Notes under the pieces: generated by a model
The model's input: only the letters and a program-made list of their open reading frames with translations
What the model was told of the DNA's origin: nothing
Databases searched by the model: none
Assembly (NCBI GenBank): GCA_023266795.1
Contig: JAHFPI010000025.1
Location: 1-7,776, forward strand
Length of the DNA stretch: 7,776 bases
Source of the DNA: Rhodospirillales bacterium
GTDB lineage: Bacteria > Pseudomonadota > Alphaproteobacteria > Micavibrionales > UBA2020
Direction: 5' to 3'
Program-made: the position numbers and the translations under genes
In this document: in pieces, positions 1-4,958 of the stretch
How the letters are laid out: the number at the start of each line of letters is the position of its first letter
Numbering within the stretch: position 1 is the first letter of the stretch

Positions 1-50
1 ATCACCGGAATTATCGTCACTCCCACCCCCAACCAGAAGAGAGAAGCAGC

Positions 51-893
51 ATGACAACCAGATCAGCAGCAAAAAGACGTCAACGTGACGGACTGAGCGG
101 CTACCCCCAGCAAGGCGGCCAGCAGGGAGGGGCGTCACGCGCTTTCAATGACAATGCGCCAAACCATATTCCGCCGTTCAATCACGATTACAGCTTTAGC
201 CCGAAACCGGGCAAGCAGACGGAGCAGGCGGAAATGGTCGATGCCAATGACATCACATTCAGCATCGGCCCTGCAGGCACCGGCAAGACATACATCGCCA
301 TCGGCAAGGCCATCGCCGCGCTGAAAGCGGGAAAAGTGGATACCATCCTTCTCTCGCGCCCCGCTGTCGAGGCGGGCAAGACGATCGGCTTCCTGCCGGG
401 CGACCAGAACGAGAAAATGTCCCCTTACATGCGCCCGCTCTATGACGAGCTGGATGCGGCGTTCGGCCGGGGAAACTGGCAGCATATGCTTTACAACACA
501 GAGACCAACCCGTCCGGCTGCATCGAAGTCTGCCCCGTCGGCATGATGCGCGGACGTACCTTTAAAAAGTGCTTTGTGGTCCTCGACGAGGCGCAGAACC
601 TTCTGGACGAAGAGCTGACCATGGCCGTGACGCGTCTTGGCGCCGGTTCAAAGATGGTGATTACGGGCGACCCCAATCAAATCGACCTGAACCCGAAAGA
701 AGACTCAGGTTTGAAGCGCATGGTCGAGAAGCTGGAGGGGGTGGAGAACATCGCCGCGCAATATTATGGACGCGAAGACGTCATGCGTCACCCGACGGTT
801 CAGGCTATCGTTGACCGGCTTGAAGAAAAAGCAGAGCAAAAACAACCCGTTAGAAAACTGGGCATTCCTCGTCAGGATTCGCCCGCGCATTAA
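51..893 (+). CDS. Short PhoH-family ATPase (PhoH-like protein, no N-terminal domain)
   Basis: A 280-residue PhoH-family P-loop ATPase, cytoplasmic, presumably ATP-hydrolysing and RNA-associated; the cellular role of the family is poorly defined. Seen: residues 1-60 are low-complexity and polar (Gln/Gly/Asn/Pro rich). The ATPase core follows, with Walker A GPAGTGKT at 73-80, the family block SRPAVEAGKTIGFLPGD near 102-118, and Walker B VVLDEAQN at 176-183. A sensor-like MVITGDPNQIDL follows. The N-terminal domain found before the ATPase in the next gene is absent, so this resembles the short or phage-type PhoH form. The ATG at 51 follows a purine-rich stretch (AGAAGAGAGAAG, about 38-47) that can act as ribosome binding site. 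It sits directly upstream of a full-length phoH, so the two are tandem paralogues. They differ clearly in sequence, so this is not a recent duplication. Confidence 0.9.
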   Translation: MTTRSAAKRRQRDGLSGYPQQGGQQGGASRAFNDNAPNHIPPFNHDYSFSPKPGKQTEQAEMVDANDITFSIGPAGTGKTYIAIGKAIAALKAGKVDTILLSRPAVEAGKTIGFLPGDQNEKMSPYMRPLYDELDAAFGRGNWQHMLYNTETNPSGCIEVCPVGMMRGRTFKKCFVVLDEAQNLLDEELTMAVTRLGAGSKMVITGDPNQIDLNPKEDSGLKRMVEKLEGVENIAAQYYGREDVMRHPTVQAIVDRLEEKAEQKQPVRKLGIPRQDSPAH

Positions 894-902
894 CAAATCT
901 TC

Positions 903-915
903 AACATTTAATGTT
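903..915. repeat. Small AT-rich inverted repeat AACATT-T-AATGTT
   Basis: Perfect 6-bp arms (903-908 and 910-915) around a single T, in the gap between the two PhoH genes and directly touching the large hairpin that starts at 916. It could be an operator half or simply part of an AT-rich spacer. No convincing sigma70 promoter was found around it: TTAACA at 890-895 resembles a -35, but the hexamer 17 bases later (GTTAAA) is a poor -10. Confidence 0.4.
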
Positions 916-949
916 AAAGTAGGGTGTGGAGTCCTCCACACCCTACTTT
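916..949 (+). terminator. Perfect 16-bp hairpin between the two phoH genes; terminator or attenuator candidate
   Basis: The left arm (916-931, starting AAAGTAGGG and ending GGAG) is exactly complementary to the right arm (934-949, starting CTCC and ending CTACTTT), leaving only TC at the centre. The stem is GC-rich in its upper part, has A residues at its base on the left, and is followed by TTT-GC-ATTTT. That resembles a Rho-independent terminator with a broken U-tract. It lies 23 bases after the stop of the short PhoH gene and 18 bases before the likely start of phoH. It may therefore end or attenuate transcription between the two. It may also affect translation, since the phoH ribosome binding site begins 7 bases downstream. 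Confidence 0.5.
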
Positions 950-956
950 GCATTTT

Positions 957-960
957 GGAG
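957..960 (+). promoter_or_regulatory. Ribosome binding site GGAG that fixes the TTG start of phoH
   Basis: GGAG lies 7 bases upstream of the in-frame TTG at 968, which is ideal spacing. The only upstream alternative in this frame, GTG at 926, lies inside the left arm of the 916-949 hairpin and has no such site, so TTG 968 is preferred. Confidence 0.7.
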
Positions 961-967
961 CAAAATT

Positions 968-1954
968 TTGAGCACAGAAGCTGTCCGGCGTATCGGACTA
1001 CAGTTTGACGATAACACCCTTGTCCCCCTCCTGTTCGGCGAGCACGACCGGCACCTGGCCCAGATTGAAGAAGAGCTGGACGTCGAGATTTCCGCGCGCG
1101 GCAACGAGCTTGTCGTCACCGGCCCGAAACTGAAACTCAAAATGGCGCAGACCGTTTTTGACGTGCTATGGGACCGGCTCTCCCACGGGCTGGATGTCAC
1201 CAAAGAGGATGTTTCCGCCGCGCTGCAGGTAGCGCTCAGCCCGATGGATAAGGGCACGCGCGAGCTTGCCAAGGCCGCGCTCAAGGAGCCGCACATCAAC
1301 GTCAAAGCCAAGAACAAAGTGATCACCGCCCGCACGCCGCGTCAGGCGGAGTACCTTGAAGCCATCCGCAACAACCATCTGGTCTTCGGGCTGGGACCTG
1401 CGGGAACGGGCAAGACCTACCTGGCCGTGGCGCAGGCGGTCACCATGATGCAGGCGGGAGAGATCGACCGCCTGATCCTCTGCCGTCCGGCGGTGGAGGC
1501 GGGGGAGCACCTCGGCTTCCTGCCCGGCACGATGCAGGAGAAGGTCGACCCCTATCTGCGCCCTATTTACGATGCTTTGCACGACATGATGCCGCCGGAC
1601 CAGATCGCCAAGCGGCTGGCGGAAGGCACGATCGAGATTGCGCCGCTGGCCTTCATGCGCGGGCGCACCCTGTCGAGCGCGATGGTGCTTCTCGACGAGG
1701 CGCAGAACACCACGCCGACGCAGATGAAAATGGCGCTGACCCGCATCGGCGAGGGCAGCCGCATGATCATCACCGGCGACCTGTCGCAGACCGACCTGCC
1801 GGGCGGCGTGAAGTCCGGCCTGCGCGACGCCGTGGAAGTGCTGAAGGGCGTCAAGGATACGGCCTTTATCGAATTCGATGAAAAAGACGTCGTCCGCAGC
1901 CGCATCGTCAAGCATATCGTCGAGGCCTACGACAAGCGGGATAAAAAGAAATGA
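968..1954 (+). CDS. phoH: PhoH family ATPase, full length (PhoH/YbeZ)
   Basis: A 328-residue cytoplasmic PhoH (YbeZ) protein, an ATPase that in many bacteria is encoded next to ybeY and is thought to act with it in rRNA or ribosome metabolism. Seen: an N-terminal domain of about 100 residues (FDDNTLVPLLFGEHDRHL and onwards, with an EISARGNELVVTGP stretch), then the P-loop core. Walker A GPAGTGKT is at 143-150, RPAVEAGEHLGFLPG follows, Walker B MVLLDEAQN is at 239-247, and SRMIITGDLSQTDLP comes after it. The length is typical of the family. The start is taken as TTG 968 because of the well-placed GGAG at 957-960; a longer GTG-started version from 926 would add 14 unlikely residues encoded by the hairpin. 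The stop overlaps the ybeY start in an ATGA, indicating translational coupling. Confidence 0.95.
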   Translation: MSTEAVRRIGLQFDDNTLVPLLFGEHDRHLAQIEEELDVEISARGNELVVTGPKLKLKMAQTVFDVLWDRLSHGLDVTKEDVSAALQVALSPMDKGTRELAKAALKEPHINVKAKNKVITARTPRQAEYLEAIRNNHLVFGLGPAGTGKTYLAVAQAVTMMQAGEIDRLILCRPAVEAGEHLGFLPGTMQEKVDPYLRPIYDALHDMMPPDQIAKRLAEGTIEIAPLAFMRGRTLSSAMVLLDEAQNTTPTQMKMALTRIGEGSRMIITGDLSQTDLPGGVKSGLRDAVEVLKGVKDTAFIEFDEKDVVRSRIVKHIVEAYDKRDKKK

Positions 1955-2496
1955 CCAAGTTCAGGGTGCATCTCGACAAGGCTTCGGCCAAATGGACAAG
2001 GGCTTTCCCCCTGATGCAGAAGAAAATCGAGGAGGCGGCGGCCTGCGCTTTTCAACAGGCGCGGAAACCGGCCGCCTTCAAGCGCCGCGCTTTCACGGTT
2101 AGCATCATCCTGACCGACGATACGAACGTGCAGACGCTCAACAAAAATTATCGCGGCAAAAACAAGCCGACCAATGTGCTGTCCTTCCCGCAGATCAACC
2201 TGCAGAAATTCCGCCGCACCGCGCTGGACATCTTTCCGCTGAAAAGTGAAATTCCGCTGGGCGACATCGCGCTGGCCTTCCAGACCATCCGCCGCGAGTG
2301 CCTGACACAGGACAAAAGTTTAGAAAATCATGTTATCCACTTGATTGTGCATGGAACTTTGCATCTTCTGGGGTATGACCACAAGCGCCACAGGGACGCC
2401 GCCACTATGGAAAAACTGGAATGTGACATTCTGCGCTCTTTAGGCTATCCTGATCCCTATCATGAAAGCTCCGCTACCAAAAAGATCAGACACTAA
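1951..2496 (+). CDS. ybeY: Endoribonuclease YbeY, rRNA maturation factor
   Basis: A 181-residue member of the YbeY family (UPF0054), a zinc-dependent RNase involved in 16S rRNA 3'-end maturation and 70S ribosome quality control in the cytoplasm. Seen: the family signature HLIVHGTLHLLGYDH, with the three metal-binding histidines at H134, H138 and H144. Upstream are the conserved segment TDDTNVQTLNKNYRGKNKPTNVLSFP and then LGDIALA. The last ~14 residues after LGYPDPY are polar and probably not conserved. The ATG overlaps the phoH stop (ATGA, 1951-1954), so expression is likely coupled to phoH. The neighbourhood phoH-ybeY-corC-lnt supports the assignment. Confidence 0.96.
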   Translation: MTKFRVHLDKASAKWTRAFPLMQKKIEEAAACAFQQARKPAAFKRRAFTVSIILTDDTNVQTLNKNYRGKNKPTNVLSFPQINLQKFRRTALDIFPLKSEIPLGDIALAFQTIRRECLTQDKSLENHVIHLIVHGTLHLLGYDHKRHRDAATMEKLECDILRSLGYPDPYHESSATKKIRH

Positions 2497-2500
2497 TTCC

Positions 2501-3415
2501 ATGGAAGATACCGCACCCCAATCTCCCGAACCGGAAGGACATGAGGAAAAAAACCTGCTCGCGTGGGTGAAAAGCCTGCTGCCCGCCAAAAGCGCCAATA
2601 ATGACCACAGCCTGCGCGACGCCATCGAGGAGCTGATCGAGGAGGAGGGCACGTCCGCCCCCCAGTCCGCCGTCGCGCGGCACGAACGCCGGCTGATCAC
2701 CAATATTCTGCAACTGCGCGACCTGCCGGTCATCGATGTGATGGTGCCCCGCGCCGACGTCGTGGCGATTGAAATTACCGCTCCCCGCGAAGATCTCATC
2801 AAGCTGCTGGCGGAAAAGCCGCACAGCCGCATCCCCGTTTACAAGGGGGATCTGGATAACATCGTCGGCTTTGTGCATATCAAGGACATCGTCGCCCTGA
2901 TCGCCGACGGCACACCCTTCGAGCTGAAGGACATCATGCGCGACGTGCTGGTCGTCTCCCCCTCCATGCGGGTGATGGATTTATTGCTGCAGCTGCGCCA
3001 GTCGAAAGTCCATATCGCCTTCGTGGTGGACGAGTTCGGCGGCATCGACGGGCTCATCACCATCAGCGACCTGATCGAGGCGGTTGTCGGCGAGATCGAC
3101 GACGAATACGCCTTCGACATCGTCCCGCAGCTGGTCGAGCGCCCCGACAACACCGCCATCGCCGACGGCCGCTACCCGATCAAGTCCTTCGAGGCCAAAT
3201 ACGGCAACGTCTTTTCCGAGGACGAGGAAGACGAGGAGGTGGACACCCTCGGCGGCCTCATCACCTACATCGCCGGCTACGTGCCCAGCCGTGGCGAAAT
3301 CATCCGCCACTCCTCCGGCATCGAATTCGAAATCTTCGACGCCGACCCGCGACGCGTGACGAGGGTGAGGATACGGAACTTGCCGAAGAAGGAAGTCCCT
3401 GCCACTGAAGGCTAG
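2501..3415 (+). CDS. corC: CorC/HlyC-type CBS-domain protein
   Basis: A 304-residue soluble CorC (YbeX / hemolysin C-like) protein, associated by family with magnesium/cobalt efflux and resistance; the biochemical role is not settled. Seen: an acidic N-terminus (to about residue 65), then the typical VIDVMVPRADVVAIE at 77-91 that opens the CBS pair. The second CBS domain carries VDEFGGIDGLITISDLIEAVVGEIDDEY (DEFGG at 177-181), and a C-terminal CorC_HlyC domain of about 90 residues follows (VDTLGGLITYIAGYVPSRGEI to RVRIRNLP). No membrane domain is present, so it is the short form. Start choice: ATG 2501 gives a 4-base gap after the ybeY stop. An in-frame ATG at 2462 would add 13 residues but overlap ybeY by 35 bases. 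Neither has a clear ribosome binding site, so the start is uncertain. Confidence 0.92.
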   Translation: MEDTAPQSPEPEGHEEKNLLAWVKSLLPAKSANNDHSLRDAIEELIEEEGTSAPQSAVARHERRLITNILQLRDLPVIDVMVPRADVVAIEITAPREDLIKLLAEKPHSRIPVYKGDLDNIVGFVHIKDIVALIADGTPFELKDIMRDVLVVSPSMRVMDLLLQLRQSKVHIAFVVDEFGGIDGLITISDLIEAVVGEIDDEYAFDIVPQLVERPDNTAIADGRYPIKSFEAKYGNVFSEDEEDEEVDTLGGLITYIAGYVPSRGEIIRHSSGIEFEIFDADPRRVTRVRIRNLPKKEVPATEG

Positions 3416-3438
3416 GTATTAAGGAACGGTAGAACATC

Positions 3439-4161
3439 ATGCAAGCCGTTTTAATCCTCGTCTCTCTCTCAATTCTTGCGATTGGCATTGGATTTACTGC
3501 TCGCTCCGAAGAGGGGCAGGTTTTTTTGTTTGTCATCTGGATAATTTGTATATTTGGTATGTTAGGAATACTTGCATTCATAGGTGATAAGAGGGATAGG
3601 CTGCAAGATGCCCTTATAGATGGTAAGCAGGGGGAACCACAAAAAACGAACATCTGGATAATATTTCTCATGTTATTTTTCTTTGGGTACGGTTTGATGA
3701 ATAATGCTTGGGGAGGAATTATTTATAGCCCTTCAAGTGAATGGCATGAGGTTGGCTCAGCTTTATCTATGATTATAGCTGCTATAATTGTTTCGTGGAA
3801 CATTCAGGGGTGGCGATCAGACAGATTAAGGCCGCGTCCAGGAAAAAAGAAGCCTAATTTCTTTACTCTTATTTTTAGTTTACCCATTTATGCGGCCCTT
3901 TTATTTGTTGCCATCATTTACGGTGTCGGCAGTGTGACAAACAACATAATTGGAGAAACGGGTCGTCAAACATTTCAGATCGAAAAAACAGATCATTCAT
4001 TTGAAACAGCCATCCATGTTAAACACTTAGAGGACATTACTTTTGGAAAATTTTTTCTGAATCCAGAAGACTTTTCTGCTTTGTCAAAAAATGACACTTT
4101 GGATTTCGAGATAAAAAAATCTTGGTTTGGAATCACCCTTAATGGATATTTTAAAAAATGA
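3439..4161 (+). CDS. AT-rich gene for a five-helix membrane protein of unknown function
   Basis: I do not recognise this 240-residue protein. It has five likely transmembrane segments (about residues 2-20, 28-48, 71-95, 106-124 and 140-165). A basic loop (SDRLRPRPGKKKP, 126-139) precedes the last helix, and a soluble C-terminal tail of ~70 charged residues ends in KSWFGITLNGYFKK. The gene is strikingly AT-rich: the 60 bases from 3541 hold 19 G/C, against 40 in the 60 bases from 3241 inside corC. Its codons also differ from all its neighbours, which points to horizontal acquisition. AAGGA at 3421-3425 is the best ribosome binding site but is 13 bases from the ATG, so the start is tentative. 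The stop overlaps the ATG of the decayed lnt copy (ATGA, 4158-4161). It sits between corC and lnt, which are normally adjacent. Confidence 0.75.
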   Translation: MQAVLILVSLSILAIGIGFTARSEEGQVFLFVIWIICIFGMLGILAFIGDKRDRLQDALIDGKQGEPQKTNIWIIFLMLFFFGYGLMNNAWGGIIYSPSSEWHEVGSALSMIIAAIIVSWNIQGWRSDRLRPRPGKKKPNFFTLIFSLPIYAALLFVAIIYGVGSVTNNIIGETGRQTFQIEKTDHSFETAIHVKHLEDITFGKFFLNPEDFSALSKNDTLDFEIKKSWFGITLNGYFKK

Positions 4162-4237
4162 ACCTCTCATCCTTTAAATCCCGCCTCTCCGCCCTAACCG
4201 GCCTCAAAAAATACGCCGCCGCCCCTATGGGCATGGC
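4158..4237 (+). pseudogene. Decayed duplicate of the lnt 5' end
   Basis: The reading frame from ATG 4158 begins MNLSSFKSRLSALTGLKKYAAA, nearly the same as the N-terminus of the intact Lnt at 4881 (MPLSSLKSRLSALTGPKKYAAA). By eye, 59 of the first 66 bases agree. At 4226-4229 there are two extra bases relative to lnt, which shifts the frame, and recognisable similarity ends at 4237 (matching 4958). The shifted frame stops at 4272-4274 after 38 codons, inside the toxin-antitoxin promoter. This is therefore a remnant of a former lnt start, disconnected from the rest of the gene by the ccdAB cassette. Its ATG overlaps the stop of the AT-rich gene, so it may still be translated into a short useless peptide. 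Confidence 0.85.
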
Positions 4238-4266
4238 AATAATGCGCATACTTGACGCGCATTGTT
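4238..4266. repeat. Inverted repeat over the -35 of the ccdAB promoter
   Basis: AATAATGCGC (4238-4247) and GCGCATTGTT (4257-4266) are inverted copies matching at 9 of 10 positions, separated by 9 bases that carry most of the -35 hexamer. The inner 7 bp (4241-4247 with 4257-4263) are perfect. The left arm also contains an 8-bp palindrome ATGCGCAT (4242-4249). It begins exactly where the lnt similarity stops, so it may be either an operator for the antitoxin or the left boundary of the inserted cassette. Confidence 0.6.
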
Positions 4267-4280
4267 TATGGTGATATACT
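4252..4280 (+). promoter_or_regulatory. Sigma70-type promoter of the ccdAB operon
   Basis: The -35 TTGACG (4252-4257) and -10 TATACT (4275-4280) are separated by exactly 17 bases; each differs from consensus at a single position. Transcription would begin near 4286-4288, about 28 bases before the preferred ccdA start. Inverted repeats cover both hexamers, as expected for an autoregulated toxin-antitoxin operon. Confidence 0.8.
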
Positions 4281-4292
4281 ATAAATATATCA
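4272..4292. promoter_or_regulatory. Operator candidate: TGATATA-N7-TATATCA over the -10
   Basis: A perfect 7-bp inverted repeat (4272-4278 and 4286-4292) with a 7-base spacer, overlapping the -10 and the expected transcription start. Ribbon-helix-helix antitoxins of the CcdA family bind such palindromes in their own promoter and repress with the toxin as corepressor. The specific binding here is inferred from position and symmetry. Confidence 0.65.
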
Positions 4293-4314
4293 TGCGATGA
4301 AAGGATTTATGACG

Positions 4315-4566
4315 ATGGACACGACGCTGAACCGCCCCCCTTCCAAACGCCGCCCCGTCAATTTAACGATCAGGGAAGACGTCCTGAAGGAAGCGAAAAC
4401 ATTGAACCTGAACGCTTCCCAGGCGGCGGAAACCGGGATTCTCGCCGCTGTGAAACAGGCACGCGAGCAGAAATGGCTAAAAGACAACCATGAAGCCCTC
4501 CTCGCCCACAACAGGCGCATTGACAAAACAGGCATCCTGCTCACTCCGGCATGGGCGCGCGATTAA
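4315..4566 (+). CDS. ccdA: CcdA-type antitoxin
   Basis: An 83-residue antitoxin of the type II CcdA family. It neutralises the gyrase poison encoded next to it and represses its own operon. Seen: an N-terminal DNA-binding ribbon-helix-helix region (RRPVNLTIREDVLKEAKTL, 12-30, then LNASQAAETGILAAV). A C-terminal toxin-binding arm follows with family features KWLKDNHEALLAHNRRIDKTGIL (53-75) and a terminal PAWARD. Start choice: AAGGA at 4301-4305 is 9 bases before ATG 4315. ATG 4309 (3-base spacing) and ATG 4297 (before the site and very close to the transcription start) are less likely; all are in frame. The stop TAA shares its last A with the ATG of the toxin gene, so the two are translationally coupled. 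Confidence 0.9.
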   Translation: MDTTLNRPPSKRRPVNLTIREDVLKEAKTLNLNASQAAETGILAAVKQAREQKWLKDNHEALLAHNRRIDKTGILLTPAWARD

Positions 4567-4868
4567 TGGCGCGGTTTGACGTCTACCACTATTCCAAGAA
4601 AGTGCCGCTGGTCATTGACGTTCAGGCCGATCTTCTCGCCGAACTCAGGACACGGGTGGTCATTCCGCTGCTGCCTCAGGCGCAGGCAAAACAGGAAGAG
4701 TTGCCGAGACTGAAACCTGTCATCAGGGTGAAGGGAAAAAAATATATCCTGATGACGACGGATATAGGCACCCTCCGCGTCGCCGACCTTAAGGAGCCTG
4801 TCGATAACGTGGAAGACCAACGGCAAACGATCGTCGATGCACTCGACTTTCTGCTTCAGGGGTTTTAG
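4566..4868 (+). CDS. ccdB: CcdB-type toxin (DNA gyrase poison)
   Basis: A 100-residue CcdB-family toxin; family members trap the GyrA-DNA cleavage complex, killing or arresting the cell when the labile antitoxin is lost. Seen: MARFDVYHY at the start, VPLVIDVQADLLAELRTRVVIPLLP (13-37), RLKPVIRVKGKKYILMTTDIGTL (48-70) and a C-terminal helix ending in LDFLLQGF. In plasmid-F CcdB the last residues Trp-Gly-Ile matter for gyrase poisoning. Here the Gly is kept (G99), the Trp position is Gln and the last residue is Phe; the Trp is not universal among chromosomal CcdB proteins, so loss of activity cannot be concluded. The ATG overlaps the ccdA stop by one base. A longer version from 4551 would only add residues read from the ccdA end. 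No frame damage is seen, so the pair looks intact. Confidence 0.9.
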   Translation: MARFDVYHYSKKVPLVIDVQADLLAELRTRVVIPLLPQAQAKQEELPRLKPVIRVKGKKYILMTTDIGTLRVADLKEPVDNVEDQRQTIVDALDFLLQGF

Positions 4869-4880
4869 GATCATAAAGAA

Positions 4881-4958
4881 ATGCCTCTCTCATCCCTCAA
4901 ATCCCGTCTCTCCGCCCTAACCGGCCCCAAAAAATACGCCGCCGCCTTTGGGCTTGGC
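4881..4958 (+). repeat. Intact-side copy of the duplicated lnt 5' segment
   Basis: This segment is the partner of 4158-4237, in direct orientation 723 bases apart. It forms the first 26 codons of the functional lnt. The copies differ at codon 2 (AAC versus CCT), at Phe/Leu codon 6, at Leu/Pro codon 16 and at one silent site before the 2-base indel. The upstream flanks are only vaguely similar (both have GGAT and A-rich bases before the ATG). Confidence 0.85.

Noticed and set aside
1..50. Promoter for the first PhoH gene
   Set aside because: The 50 bases before the ATG are C-rich with no convincing -35/-10 pair; transcription probably starts outside the window.
926..967. Longer GTG-started version of phoH
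   Set aside because: The added 14 residues are read from the hairpin arm and spacer, with no ribosome binding site before the GTG; TTG 968 has GGAG at 7 bases.
1166..1915. 249-residue open frame on the minus strand inside phoH
   Set aside because: Antisense shadow of phoH with an Arg/His-rich translation and no recognisable domain.
4238..4880. Insertion sequence or integron cassette carrying ccdAB
   Set aside because: No transposase or integrase, no terminal inverted repeats at the right end (4869-4880 has no match to the left repeat), and no short target duplication other than the lnt 5' segment itself.
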